From JAKFEW01 sp036675505 (GTDB taxonomy: Bacteria > Cyanobacteriota > Sericytochromatia > S15B-MN24 > JAQBPE01), in assembly GCA_036675505.1 (NCBI GenBank), contig JAKFEW010000060.1:18488-82487 (forward strand): a stretch of 64,000 nucleotides of DNA, written 5' to 3'. This document shows, piece after piece, positions 16,924-26,147 of this stretch. The position numbers were made by a program, and so were the translations under genes. Numbering within the stretch: position 1 is the stretch's first letter; each line of letters begins with the position of its first letter. The notes under the pieces are model-generated. The model did no database searches and was not told where the DNA came from. It was given only the letters and a program-made list of their open reading frames with translations.

Positions 16924-18747
16924 ATGGCGGCCGAAAACCCCCACCCCCCCGCCGACCGCGATCGCGACCTCGCCGTGCTCGCGACCTCCGCGGCGCTCCT
17001 GCTCGGCTTCGTCGCGCTCACCTGGGCGAAGTGGCCGATCCTGACCGCCGACAGCGCCCGCGAGCTCTACGTGCCGTTCCAGATCCGGCACGGCGCGCTG
17101 ATGTACCGCGATTTCTACTACCTCTACGGGCCCGTCGCGCCGTACTTCCAGGCCGGGCTGCTGGCGGCGTTCGGCGATCGCCTCGACGTGCTTTACGTCG
17201 CGGCCACGCTCCAGGTGGCGGCGATCATGGGCCTGCTCTACGTGGCGGCCCGCCACGTGTTGCCGGTCGGCCCCGCGGCGGCCGTGCTTTTCTTGTTCTT
17301 CACGCACTTCGCGTGGGGCCGCGACATCTGGGGCTACCTGTGGCCGTATTCCTTCGCGGCGACCTACGGGGTGCTGTTCGGCCTCGCGTTGCTCGTGGCG
17401 TTGCTGCGGCACGCCGCCTCCGGCCGCCCCTGGTGGTTGGCCACCGCCGGCATCCTGGTGGGTCTTTCGGTCGTCACCAAGCTCGAGTACGGCGCCGCCG
17501 CGGTCGCGCTCGCAGGCGCCTACCTGGCGGGCCGGCTGGCATTCCGCGCCGGGCTGGGGGCAGCGGGACCGTGGTGGCGCGAGGTCCTGGTGCTCGTGGC
17601 GCCCGCGGGTGCGACGGCGGCGCTGATCGCCGCGCTCGTGCTCGCGCGCGTCGACCTCCCGACGGTGCTCGAGAGCGTCTGGCCCACGCGCCTGATGGCG
17701 ATGTGGTCGAGCAAGGGCCAGTGGCATGGCGATCTGGCGAGCTGGAAGGAGAACTTCCGCTGGTTCGGCCTCGCCTTCGGGGTGCTGGCGCTCGCGGCCG
17801 GGCACGGCAAGCTCGCGGAAGGCCTTCGGCACTCGTGGCGCGTGCGGGCGGGCGCGGCGGCGGGCCTGGTGGCGATCGCCGCCTTCGCCCTGACCAGGCC
17901 CGATCGCCTGGCCCATCTCTGGGCGTTCGGCCACCGCTATTGGGTCGGGCCGAGCTTCATGGTGCTGGTCGGCGTGCTCGCCGTCGTGGCCTGGCGCCTC
18001 GCGCAGGCCCACCGCGCCGGGCGCCCGATCGCGCCCACGCTGGTGGCGTGGGGGCTGATCGCGGGCTACGGCCTGCTCGTCGCGGCACGGACGGTGTTCC
18101 GCGGGCTCAACGACTACACGCCCTACCAGGCGCCGGTCGCGTTGATCGCCTGGGTGGCGCTGGCCGCCCTCTGGTTGCCTGCTGTGCTCGGCACCCCGAC
18201 GTCGCGCCGGGCCACGCACCTCCTGCTCATCGGCCTGGCGCTGGGGCTGGGGGCGCGGCATGCGGGCGATGCGATCGCCAACTACACCCCGCCCCACGTG
18301 CCGGTCAGCGGGCCCGCCGGCACGGTGGTCGCTCCGGCTGTCTACGGCCAGCCGTTCAACGCGGCGCTGGCCTACGTGCGCGCGGGCCTGCGGCCCGGCG
18401 AGACCGTGGTCGCAGCGCCCATGGAGCCGAGCTTTTACCTGTTCCTGGGCCGCGACAACCCGGTCAAGGAAGATCAGCTCTTCTACGGCTACCTGATCAC
18501 GCCGGCTGAACAGGAAGGCTTCATCGGACGCATGCGGCAGGCGAACGTGCGTTACGTCGTGCTGTCCAACTTCGGCCACCCCGGCAAGGCGTTCGGCATC
18601 CACTACATGCAGACGCTCGCCAGCTGGCTCGCCAGCGCGTGCCAGCCCGTCGCGAAGTTCGGCGGCGAGGGGCCTTACCGGCTCACGGTCTACGAGACGC
18701 CGTTCGCCGCGCGGGTGTCGATGCCGGCCAAGCCGGCGCCCCGTTAG
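16924..18747 (+). CDS. Polytopic membrane protein, GT-C-like glycosyltransferase
   Basis: A 607-residue protein with about ten or more hydrophobic segments and a C-terminal soluble domain. The first loop after TM1 has the acidic motif ADSARELYVPFQIRHGALMYRDFYYLYGPV, matching the D-x-x-RE-type loop of lipid-phosphate-sugar-dependent GT-C enzymes (ArnT/PMT-like). The extracytoplasmic tail (about 465-607) contains GETVVAAPMEPSFYLFLGR. GGAGGGG lies just before ATG 16924. It probably transfers a sugar from a polyprenyl-phosphate donor at the outer face of the inner membrane. The stop overlaps the convergent GH1 gene by 4 bases. Confidence 0.8.
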   Translation: MAAENPHPPADRDRDLAVLATSAALLLGFVALTWAKWPILTADSARELYVPFQIRHGALMYRDFYYLYGPVAPYFQAGLLAAFGDRLDVLYVAATLQVAAIMGLLYVAARHVLPVGPAAAVLFLFFTHFAWGRDIWGYLWPYSFAATYGVLFGLALLVALLRHAASGRPWWLATAGILVGLSVVTKLEYGAAAVALAGAYLAGRLAFRAGLGAAGPWWREVLVLVAPAGATAALIAALVLARVDLPTVLESVWPTRLMAMWSSKGQWHGDLASWKENFRWFGLAFGVLALAAGHGKLAEGLRHSWRVRAGAAAGLVAIAAFALTRPDRLAHLWAFGHRYWVGPSFMVLVGVLAVVAWRLAQAHRAGRPIAPTLVAWGLIAGYGLLVAARTVFRGLNDYTPYQAPVALIAWVALAALWLPAVLGTPTSRRATHLLLIGLALGLGARHAGDAIANYTPPHVPVSGPAGTVVAPAVYGQPFNAALAYVRAGLRPGETVVAAPMEPSFYLFLGRDNPVKEDQLFYGYLITPAEQEGFIGRMRQANVRYVVLSNFGHPGKAFGIHYMQTLASWLASACQPVAKFGGEGPYRLTVYETPFAARVSMPAKPAPR

Positions 18748-20081
18748 CGCCGGGCCGTGGACCGTGCGGGCGGCGGGAAGCGCCTGGCGAGCGCCGGCGT
18801 CACGCCGCCCGCCTGGATGATTTCCCGGAACACGTCCACCGCCGGCGTGGGCCTGCGGGTGTAGTCACCGCTGCGCACGTCGACCTCGAAGAGCCCGAAG
18901 CGTGGGCGGTACGAGCCCCACTCGTAGTTGTCGGTGAGCGTCCAGTACATGTAGCCGATCACCGGCACGCCCGCGGCCATCGCCTGCTGGATCGCCTGGA
19001 TGTGAGCGACCATGTAGCTTTCGCGCGTCCAGCCGTCCTCGCGTGCGGCGCCTTCGCGGGTAGCGAAGCCGTTCTCGGCGATCAGGATCGGCAGGCCGAA
19101 GGCCTCGTGATAGGCCTTGAGCACCTTCACGAGGTGGCCCGGGTTGCCCTCCCAGTGCCAGGGCGTCACGGGGAAGTCCGCGAAGGTGTGGTTCAGGCCG
19201 TAGTAGTGCACGGCCGCGAAATCCATCGTGCGTGGCCGCTCACGCCCGTCCCAGGTGCGCACCGTCGGCAGCTGGCGGGCGAACCACATGCCGGGCAGCC
19301 AGTCCAGGCCGCCGGCCACGGGCAGCTGGCAGTTGTAATCGGGCACCGAGACCCGCGCGACCGGATCGGCGGCGTGGATCGCGTCGTAGGCCGCCTCATG
19401 GCTCGCGAGGACGTTGGCCGTGGCGCGCGCGAACGCGACAGGGCCCAGGCGGTGCGGCGGGATGAAGCCGGTCGCATAGCCTCCCAGGATCACGTTCGAG
19501 GGCTCGTTGAACGTGAGGTACCAGTCGATCTCGGCCCCGAACTCCTTGGCCACGAAGGTCGCCCAGCGCCTGAACAGCGCGACCGATCGCGGGCTCTCCC
19601 AGCCGATCAGGCCGTCGCCCCGATCGGCGGTGAACCAGCGGGGCGTGGCGAAGTGGTGGATCGTGATGACGGGCGCCATGCCGCGCTGGCGGATGCCGCG
19701 CAGCAGGCGGTGGACGTAGGCCACCTCCTGCGCGTCGACCTTGCCCTCCTCGGGCTCGATGCGGCTCCACTCGATGCTCGTGCGGAACGCGTTCAGGCCG
19801 ATCGACTTCGCGCGGTCGAGGTCCGCCTCCATGTGGCCGCGGAAATCGGCTCCGCGCCCGCTGGCCTCATAGCCGCGCGGCTTCGCGACTTCGTTTTCCC
19901 AGGCGTGCCAGTCCATGGCGGGGTGGGCGCCGTCGTTCTGGTAGCCGGCCAGCGTCACGCCCCACAGGAAGGGAAGGCGTCCGAGCGCGCCGGGCGGCGT
20001 CTGAGCCTGGGCGCCCGCCGTACAGGCAAGCGTGAGGCAGGTGCTGAGGAAGAGCCCGACGAGGGTGCGAAAGGCTAGCAT
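18744..20081 (-). CDS. Secreted glycoside hydrolase family 1 (beta-glucosidase-like), copy 1
   Basis: A 445-residue GH1 TIM-barrel enzyme with a signal peptide (LVGLFLSTCLTLACTAGAQAQ, cleavage near AQA). The acid/base Glu193 is in TFNEP and the nucleophile Glu336 in IAENG. IEWSRIEP, HHFATPRW and MYWTLTDNYEW are family signatures. It would act in the periplasm or outside on beta-linked oligosaccharides. A near neighbour at 20115 is a paralogue with the same N-terminal motif WGVTLAGYQNDGAHPAMDW. The gap between the two is 33 bases, so they are an operon with this copy second. Confidence 0.92.
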   Translation of the reverse strand: MLAFRTLVGLFLSTCLTLACTAGAQAQTPPGALGRLPFLWGVTLAGYQNDGAHPAMDWHAWENEVAKPRGYEASGRGADFRGHMEADLDRAKSIGLNAFRTSIEWSRIEPEEGKVDAQEVAYVHRLLRGIRQRGMAPVITIHHFATPRWFTADRGDGLIGWESPRSVALFRRWATFVAKEFGAEIDWYLTFNEPSNVILGGYATGFIPPHRLGPVAFARATANVLASHEAAYDAIHAADPVARVSVPDYNCQLPVAGGLDWLPGMWFARQLPTVRTWDGRERPRTMDFAAVHYYGLNHTFADFPVTPWHWEGNPGHLVKVLKAYHEAFGLPILIAENGFATREGAAREDGWTRESYMVAHIQAIQQAMAAGVPVIGYMYWTLTDNYEWGSYRPRFGLFEVDVRSGDYTRRPTPAVDVFREIIQAGGVTPALARRFPPPARSTARR

Positions 20082-20114
20082 GGTTCCAAAGGGCGAGCGG
20101 ATGCGGGGGGAGAC

Positions 20115-21485
20115 TCAGGGCTTGGCCGCGGCGGGGCCGGCCACCGGTGGGGGGTACTTGGCGAGCAGCTCGGCCGTCACGCCGTCGTTCTTCACGATCT
20201 GACGGTAGACGCCCACGGCCGGCGTCTCGCGGCGCGTGAGGTCGCCCTTGCGCACGTCGACGCCGTACAGGCCGAAGCGCGGGTCGAACGAGCCCCATTC
20301 ATAGTTGTCGGTCAGCGTCCAATACATGTAGCCGATCACCGGCACGCCCTCGGCGAGGAGCTTCTGGAGCTCCTTCACGTGCGCGACGAGGTAGGCCTCG
20401 CGCGTCCAGCCGTCGGCACGGGCTGCGCCGTTATTGGTGGCGAAGCCGTTCTCGGCGATCAGGATCGGCAGGCGGAACTGCTCGTAGTAATTTCGCAGGA
20501 TCCGGCTCATGTGCTCGGGCCGCACGCCCCACATCCAGGGCCGGACCGGGAATGAGGAGGCCGCCTCGGCGTCGACGGCGCCATAGTAGTGCAGCGCGAG
20601 GTAATCGAGGTACTTCACGCGCTCACGCCCGTCCCAGGCGCGGTCCTTGTCGAAGATGAACGGCAGGATCTGGCTCGGCGCGTAATACACGCCGGTGTTG
20701 CCGACCGGGAAGATCGCGTTGTACTCCGCGATCGACACCTGGGCGTTCGCGTCGAGGCGGTGGATGCGTTGGTAGGCGTCGATGTGGGCCGCCAGGATGT
20801 TGGACGTGGCGCGGTAGGTGGAGACCGGCCCCGTGCGGTGCGGCACCGTCCAGCCGAGCAAGTAGGCACCGCCGATGAGCGTCGAGGGCTCATTGAAGGT
20901 GATGTACCAGTCGATCTCGGCCCCGAACTCCTTCGCCACGAACTCGACGTAGCGGCCGAACTGTTCGACCACCTTGGGGTTCTCCCAGCCGGGCAGTCCC
21001 TGGCCGTCGTCGCGCATCGCCCAGCGGGGCGTGGCGAAGTGGTGCAGCGCGATCACGGGCGTCATGCCGCGCTTGCGGATGCCGCGCAGCATGCGGTGGA
21101 CGTAAGCCACCTCCTGCGCGTCGATCTTGCCCTCCTCCGGCTCGATGCGGCTCCATTCGATGCTCGTGCGGAACGCGTTCAGGCCGATCGATTTCGCGCG
21201 GTCTAGGTCGGCGTCCATATGGCCGCGAAAGTCCGCGCTCTTGCCGCTGGGCTCGGGCAGCTTGCCCGAGCGCTCGAGCTCGGCCCAGTCCATGGCGGGG
21301 TGGGCGCCGTCGTTCTGGTAGCCGGCTAGCGTCACGCCCCACATGAACTTCCGCTGGCCGACCGGCGCGGGCGGCACGTCGCTGGGGCCCGGCGGGGCGA
21401 AGAAGGCCGCGGCCGGCCCGACGGGCAGCGCGAGCAGGGTGGCGAGCAAGGCGGTGCCGAGCAGGTGACGGATTTTCAAGGGCAT
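20115..21485 (-). CDS. Secreted glycoside hydrolase family 1 (beta-glucosidase-like), copy 2
   Basis: A 456-residue paralogue of the adjacent enzyme. Signal peptide MPLKIRHLLGTALLATLLAL with cleavage near AAA. Acid/base Glu199 (TFNEP) and nucleophile Glu345 (IAENG) are present. The barrel entrance segments differ from copy 1 (AEYNAIFPVGNTGVYYAP against PDYNCQLPVAGGLDWLPG), suggesting a different substrate range. Start 21485 is taken from the signal peptide; ribosome binding site evidence is weak. First gene of the pair, divergent from the DUF892 gene. Confidence 0.9.
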   Translation of the reverse strand: MPLKIRHLLGTALLATLLALPVGPAAAFFAPPGPSDVPPAPVGQRKFMWGVTLAGYQNDGAHPAMDWAELERSGKLPEPSGKSADFRGHMDADLDRAKSIGLNAFRTSIEWSRIEPEEGKIDAQEVAYVHRMLRGIRKRGMTPVIALHHFATPRWAMRDDGQGLPGWENPKVVEQFGRYVEFVAKEFGAEIDWYITFNEPSTLIGGAYLLGWTVPHRTGPVSTYRATSNILAAHIDAYQRIHRLDANAQVSIAEYNAIFPVGNTGVYYAPSQILPFIFDKDRAWDGRERVKYLDYLALHYYGAVDAEAASSFPVRPWMWGVRPEHMSRILRNYYEQFRLPILIAENGFATNNGAARADGWTREAYLVAHVKELQKLLAEGVPVIGYMYWTLTDNYEWGSFDPRFGLYGVDVRKGDLTRRETPAVGVYRQIVKNDGVTAELLAKYPPPVAGPAAAKP

Positions 21486-21632
21486 CACGACATAACAGGG
21501 AGGCGTCCCTCCATGATGCCCGACGGCGGCCCCAATGTCACGGCTTGCGGGAAATCCGCAGGCACCCTGCTCGCGGCCGGCCCGGCCGGAGGTACCCTGG
21601 GGAGAGCGAGGCCGCCAAAGGGGAGGTTGAGA

Positions 21633-22244
21633 ATGTCCGCACACGAGCAGCTCAAGGAGCGCTTGATTGCCCTCATCGAGGACGCGTACGTGATGGAGGT
21701 GCAGATCGCGGGGACGCTGAGGCGGCACATCGATCAGGCCGCCACGGCGCCGGCCGACATCCGGCGGCGCCTGGAGCAGCACGTCGCCGAGACCGAGCTG
21801 CAGGCCAAGCGCATGGTCCAGCGGCTCGAGGCCTACGGGCGCGATCCGTCGACCCTCCGGGCGACCGGGGGCCAGGTCGTGGGCAACCTGCTGGGTCTCC
21901 TGGGCGCGCTCAGGCCCGACACGCTGTCGCGGAATCTACGCGATGACTACGTGACGGAACATCTGGAAATCGCCGCTTACACCATGCTGATCGCCGCGGC
22001 CCGCGTGGCCGGCGACGAGGAGACCATCAAGGCCGCGGAGGCCAGCCTGCGCGAGGAAGTGTTGATGGCCGAGTTCCTGCACAAGCGGCTGCCGGAGGGC
22101 CTGTTCTTCTCGCTCGAGCAAGAAGGCATCACGATCCCCGCGCCGATGCATGCGGAGGCCGCGAACGGCCCGCGGCTGCACATCACCTTCGAGCCGCTCA
22201 AGGACGTGCAGGACGCCCGTGCGGCGCACAAGAAGCACCATTGA
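21633..22244 (+). CDS. Ferritin-like DUF892/YciE-type protein
   Basis: A 203-residue, mostly helical protein. Four helices with acidic and His residues at ferritin-like spacing (LIALIEDAYVMEVQIAG, QHVAETELQAKRMVQRLE, YVTEHLEIAAYTMLIAAA, ASLREEVLMAEFLHKRL) match the DUF892 pattern, a stress-associated group with a possible di-metal centre. The C-terminal 45 residues are extra. GGGGAGG lies 7 bases before ATG 21633. Biological role uncertain; family members are induced by stress in other bacteria. Confidence 0.75.
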   Translation: MSAHEQLKERLIALIEDAYVMEVQIAGTLRRHIDQAATAPADIRRRLEQHVAETELQAKRMVQRLEAYGRDPSTLRATGGQVVGNLLGLLGALRPDTLSRNLRDDYVTEHLEIAAYTMLIAAARVAGDEETIKAAEASLREEVLMAEFLHKRLPEGLFFSLEQEGITIPAPMHAEAANGPRLHITFEPLKDVQDARAAHKKHH

Positions 22245-22358
22245 GCCGAGACGGGCGGCCGCTCGCGCGCTTCGCGGATTGGCGCCGCAGGGTGTACCAT
22301 GTAGCGCCAGCGCCCCTACGGGGAATGATGGCGTCAACCCCGCCCTTCTGCTGGCTTC

Positions 22359-23483
22359 ATGACCACCTGTTATTACCATCCCGAAACCAAAGCGAAGTCC
22401 GTGTGCCCCGAATGTGGCGAGGACATCTGCGACGTCTGCCGCCTCGAAGGCGGCCTGCAGCGCTGTGGTCACTGCGCGGCGAACGGTCCGCCGGCGGGTG
22501 GCCCGCGCCTCCGTGAGGAGGAGCCCGCCGCCGTTGTCCTTGACGGTGGGGCCGCCGCGGAGCGGCGGATGGGGGGCCCCGGCGGTGGCGGTTACGGAGC
22601 CTATGACGGGGGCGGCGCGCCACCCGCTCACGACATGGCCGCGATGCTCGAGGTCATGTGCTCGAACCACCCGGGCATCAACGCCGACATGCAGTGCCTC
22701 AACTGCCTGCAGGCGTTTTGCATGGATTGCTTGCCGAACGGCGCCATGTGCGCCGAATGCAACGTCGACCCCAGCGGCCGTGCCGCGCCGCAAGAAGATT
22801 ACGTCCCGCAGCCGATTGTCGACGTGGGCTACGACCCTGGCCTCGATTTCTCGGACGGTTACTCGGCCACCGGCCATGTGCCGGCAAGCGGCTACGAGCA
22901 GGGCTACGAGCAAAGCTACGAGCAAAGCTACGAACAGGGCTACGGCGACGCGGACTTCGCGACCGGCTACGGCGAAGCGCCCGCGCCCAAGCCCAAGCGA
23001 CCGCCGGGAGCGAAGCGACCGCCGCCGGGCGGTGCCAAGAAGGGCGGCGCCGCGGCCGCCAAGAAGGGACCTGCCGCCAAGGGCAAGAAGGCCGGCGGCC
23101 CACCGGTCGCCCTGATCGCGGGAGGCGTCGGCGCGCTCGCGCTGGTGGGCGCCCTCGGCTGGTTCTTCATGGGCGGCTCGGGCGGCAGCGAGACCAGCGC
23201 CATGGGCCCGGCCAAGGTCAGCATCACCGCCCCGAAATCGGCCGGCCCGCTAAAGGGATTGCAGCTCATCACGCTCCAGGTCGCTTCGGCGGACGAGATC
23301 CAGAAGGTCGAGGTGCGCGTGGACGGCAAGTACTGGCAGAAGTTCTCCCACCCGCCGTTCAAGACGGAGTGGCAGTCGAGCCTGGTGAAAAACGGCAAAC
23401 ACACGATCGAGGCCGTGGCCGAGTACAAGAACGGCACCAAGGTCTCGGACAAGAAGACCGTCACCATCGCGAACCCGCGTTAG
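22359..23483 (+). CDS. B-box-like double zinc finger / transmembrane / Ig-like protein, copy 1
   Basis: A 374-residue protein of unusual architecture. Residues 4-39 and about 101-133 each hold a CxxH-CxxC-CxxC-CxxC zinc-binding pattern (CYYH, CPEC, CDVC, CGHC; then CSNH, CLNC, CMDC, CAEC), like eukaryotic B-box fingers. A disordered stretch follows, with a YEQG/YEQS repeat (178-194) and a Lys/Pro/Gly-rich basic region. One transmembrane helix (about 248-271) leads to a C-terminal beta-rich Ig-like domain (VEVRVDGKYWQKFSHPPF). No signal peptide, so fingers should be cytoplasmic and the Ig-like domain outside. Start codon context is weak. Function unknown; possibly bridges cell interior and envelope. 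Confidence 0.8.
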   Translation: MTTCYYHPETKAKSVCPECGEDICDVCRLEGGLQRCGHCAANGPPAGGPRLREEEPAAVVLDGGAAAERRMGGPGGGGYGAYDGGGAPPAHDMAAMLEVMCSNHPGINADMQCLNCLQAFCMDCLPNGAMCAECNVDPSGRAAPQEDYVPQPIVDVGYDPGLDFSDGYSATGHVPASGYEQGYEQSYEQSYEQGYGDADFATGYGEAPAPKPKRPPGAKRPPPGGAKKGGAAAAKKGPAAKGKKAGGPPVALIAGGVGALALVGALGWFFMGGSGGSETSAMGPAKVSITAPKSAGPLKGLQLITLQVASADEIQKVEVRVDGKYWQKFSHPPFKTEWQSSLVKNGKHTIEAVAEYKNGTKVSDKKTVTIANPR

Positions 23484-23498
23484 GCGAGGGCGAATACC

Positions 23499-24305
23499 TT
23501 GGCCCAATGCCACTATCACCCCGACGCGCGCGGCTCGGCCAACTGTCCCTCTTGTAAGCACCACATCTGCGACAAGTGTCGCATGCGCGGCACGTCCGAC
23601 CGCTGCATGACCTGCCACAGCGTGCATGCCAAGGGCGGCGCGGAAGCCGGCCGGCCGAAGCGCGAGTTTTGCCTGAACCACCCCGACTCGCCGAGCGACA
23701 TGCGCTGCGTGCGCTGCCGGAAGATTCACTGCCCGGCCTGCCTGAACGGCGCCACCAAGTGTTTCCGCTGCGCGCTGCTGCCCGAGCGGGGCGAGAAGGG
23801 CACCGGCCAGCTCAAGGGCGGCGGCACGGGCAAGCTGAAGGGCGGCGGCACGGGCCACCTGCGCAGGGCCAAGGTGCCGTTCTACCGCACGCACGGGTTC
23901 AAGCAGGTCGCGGGCGGCGTCGTGGTGCTGGTGGGCTGCTTCTTCGCGCTCAAGACGGTGGCGCCGATGGCCGGCCTGAACATCCCCGGGTTCGGCCGCA
24001 GGGCGCCTGCCAAGGTCTACGCGGGCCCGGCCAAGATCGAGTTCGTGAGTCCGGCCGCGGGTCGCTCGCTGACCGGCAACCAGCTGATCAAGTTCAAGCT
24101 CGCGGCGGCCGACCAGGTGGAGCGCGTCGAGGTGACGGTGGACGGCAAGTACTGGGAGCGCCTCAAGGCCCCGCCGTTCCAGAGCGAGTGGCAGACGCAA
24201 ATCTTCAAGAACGGCCAGCATACCGTGATGGCGAAGGCCGTTTACAAGGGCGGCAAGAAAGTCGCGACCACCCAGCGGCGGTTCAAGACCACCAACCGAC
24301 TCTAA
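23499..24305 (+). CDS. B-box-like double zinc finger / transmembrane / Ig-like protein, copy 2
   Basis: A 268-residue shorter paralogue of the preceding gene, 15 bases downstream. Two fingers (CHYH, CPSC, CDKC, CMTC; CLNH, CVRC, CPAC, CFRC) lie in residues 4-90. A short Gly/Lys repeat (GQLKGGGTGKLKGGGTG) replaces the long linker. One transmembrane helix (about 136-157) is followed by the same Ig-like domain (VEVTVDGKYWERLKAPPFQSEW). TTG start with GAGGG upstream. The pair is translated as an operon and may hetero-oligomerise. Stop overlaps the convergent glycosidase gene by 4 bases. Confidence 0.8.
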   Translation: MAQCHYHPDARGSANCPSCKHHICDKCRMRGTSDRCMTCHSVHAKGGAEAGRPKREFCLNHPDSPSDMRCVRCRKIHCPACLNGATKCFRCALLPERGEKGTGQLKGGGTGKLKGGGTGHLRRAKVPFYRTHGFKQVAGGVVVLVGCFFALKTVAPMAGLNIPGFGRRAPAKVYAGPAKIEFVSPAAGRSLTGNQLIKFKLAAADQVERVEVTVDGKYWERLKAPPFQSEWQTQIFKNGQHTVMAKAVYKGGKKVATTQRRFKTTNRL

Positions 24306-26056
24306 TCGCGCGGGCGCAGGGTCACGAGCGAGATCGAGGCCCGCGGAAAGGCGACCGGCGCCGCAAGGTCGACCGGCTGGTCCTCACGGACCAGCACCTG
24401 GTCCCACGCGGCGTCGAAGGGGTCCGGCAGCGCGGGGTCGGGCTCGATGCGGCAGAGCGTCGCCACGCCCGGCTCGAAGCCTGTGACGTCGAGCCAGGCC
24501 ACTTCGTGGCTGCGGCTGCGATTCACCACGAGCAACCGAAGCGCGCCATCCGTCGCGCGGGCGCCCACGGCGTGCAGGTTCGTGACCACGGTCTGCTCGC
24601 CCGTCGCGCTGTCGTCGACCCACTGGCCGATGCCTGTCGGCTCCGCGGGCACGATCCAGTCGCCCCACCTCGCCGCGAGCAAGCGCCGGAAGTGGTAGAT
24701 GGGCGTGACGTTGGTCGCCCGGTTCGCCTGGAAGTAGAGCGAGTCGTAGCCGTTCGCCTTCCCGGCATGCCAGGCCGCGAAATCGGTCGTCACGGGCATC
24801 ACTTGCTTGCCCGCTACGGTGAGCGAGAAGGCCGTGACGACGACGTCGGCGGCATAGAGCGCGCCATACATGCCGGTGTTGCGGGGCAGCTGGCTCGCCG
24901 AGTGAAACTCGTCGTTCCAGATTTCGATCGGCCCCCAATCGGCCGCCGCGAGCTCGGGCAGAATCCGCTCGGTGATGAGCTTCTCGGCGTAGGCGTTGCC
25001 GGCCAGCTTCTCGCGCACGGGGTAGGACGGGTAGCCGTGATACTGCAGCGCGTCGAAGGTGATGCCCTGCCGCCTGGACGCCTCGACGAAGGCCCGCGCG
25101 AGCGCGCCCTGCTGCGGCCAGTCGTCCTCGCCACGCGAGGGGCCGCCCCAGTAGACGTTCACGGCCGCGGCCAGCGCCACCTTGATCGGATGCGGGCTGC
25201 CGGCCCGTAGCGCCTCGACGTATGGCTTCGCGTTCTCGACATACTCCTCGACGGTGTTGGCCTTGTCGTGACCCACCACCGCGCGAAGCGCCACTTCGTT
25301 GCCGATCTCGAAGAGGAAGGTGCCTCGCGGCGCGACCCCGTCGGTTCGGTAGGACGAGGGGGCGCCCGCGGCCCCCTGGATGAAGAACGGCCGGGCGACC
25401 CGCAGCGGGTCGGCTGGCGCGTTCAGCCAGCGCGCGAGCTGGCCGGCGCTCTCGGCCGTGTCGGAGCCGAAGTTGACCGTGACGAGGGGCTCGGCGCTCG
25501 CCTCGTCGGCCTCGCGCATGACGTAGCGCAGGTCGTCGTAGGCGTAGCCGTCCCAGGTGCCGGGCTGGCCGTCGAGGTCCCAATAGCTCTGGAACTGGTA
25601 GCCGGGCAGGTACTGGTAGTCCGCCCGGCCGTCGGTCGGGCCATGGCCCGTGCGGTAGAGGCCGCGGGCGTGCGACCTGGCCGGGTAGCCCGCGGCACGC
25701 TGCTCGGCGAGGTAGGTCTCGCCCCAGGTGGGTGCGAGCTGACGCAATGCGCCGAGCATCGCGAGGCGATCCATGTCGTGCACGCCGAACTGGCGGTGGT
25801 TGTGGTTTCGGTTGTAGCCGTTCACGTAGGGGCTCGCCGCATGGAGCGTGCGCGTGGCGTCGACGCGGATGCGCGGCGCGCCCGCGGGGATGCTCGTTCC
25901 TCGCCACCCTTCGGTCGCCGAAGGTGGGCGCGGGGCGTCGGCGGTGGGGGACGGGACGGGAGGGGCGACGGCAGTGGGCTGGACGACGGCGGGCGACCCG
26001 GCGCTGCAGGCGGCCAGGGCGGCGAACAGGCAGATGGTCAGGATCTGGCGTCGCAT
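24302..26056 (-). CDS. Lipoprotein glycoside hydrolase, clan GH-A (GH51/arabinofuranosidase-like)
   Basis: A 584-residue protein. The lipobox LAAC puts the acylated Cys at residue 17, followed by a Pro/Thr linker (18-55). The TIM-barrel region has FEIGNEVAL (predicted acid/base Glu after Asn) and IEIWNDEFHSAS (predicted nucleophile Glu), with a C-terminal beta-sandwich ending in ISLVTLRP. This resembles family 51/30/39-like enzymes; the exact family and substrate are uncertain. GGGAG before ATG 26056 supports the start; residues further upstream are rejected. It lies 91 bases downstream of fliI on the same strand, but is functionally separate. Confidence 0.78.
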   Translation of the reverse strand: MRRQILTICLFAALAACSAGSPAVVQPTAVAPPVPSPTADAPRPPSATEGWRGTSIPAGAPRIRVDATRTLHAASPYVNGYNRNHNHRQFGVHDMDRLAMLGALRQLAPTWGETYLAEQRAAGYPARSHARGLYRTGHGPTDGRADYQYLPGYQFQSYWDLDGQPGTWDGYAYDDLRYVMREADEASAEPLVTVNFGSDTAESAGQLARWLNAPADPLRVARPFFIQGAAGAPSSYRTDGVAPRGTFLFEIGNEVALRAVVGHDKANTVEEYVENAKPYVEALRAGSPHPIKVALAAAVNVYWGGPSRGEDDWPQQGALARAFVEASRRQGITFDALQYHGYPSYPVREKLAGNAYAEKLITERILPELAAADWGPIEIWNDEFHSASQLPRNTGMYGALYAADVVVTAFSLTVAGKQVMPVTTDFAAWHAGKANGYDSLYFQANRATNVTPIYHFRRLLAARWGDWIVPAEPTGIGQWVDDSATGEQTVVTNLHAVGARATDGALRLLVVNRSRSHEVAWLDVTGFEPGVATLCRIEPDPALPDPFDAAWDQVLVREDQPVDLAAPVAFPRASISLVTLRPRD

Positions 26057-26147
26057 GGGGCTCCCAGGCACCCTTCCGCTCCTGGGGTGGGGTCGCCGTC
26101 TTTCAGCCTAATGACTTCGGCCGGATCGCCCTACGTCCAGGCGAGGG

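Noticed and set aside
16888..18603. Long upstream extension of the glycosyltransferase at 15688
   Set aside because: The extension lies opposite the well-supported membrane protein gene at 16924-18747, and the family N-terminus starts at 16887.
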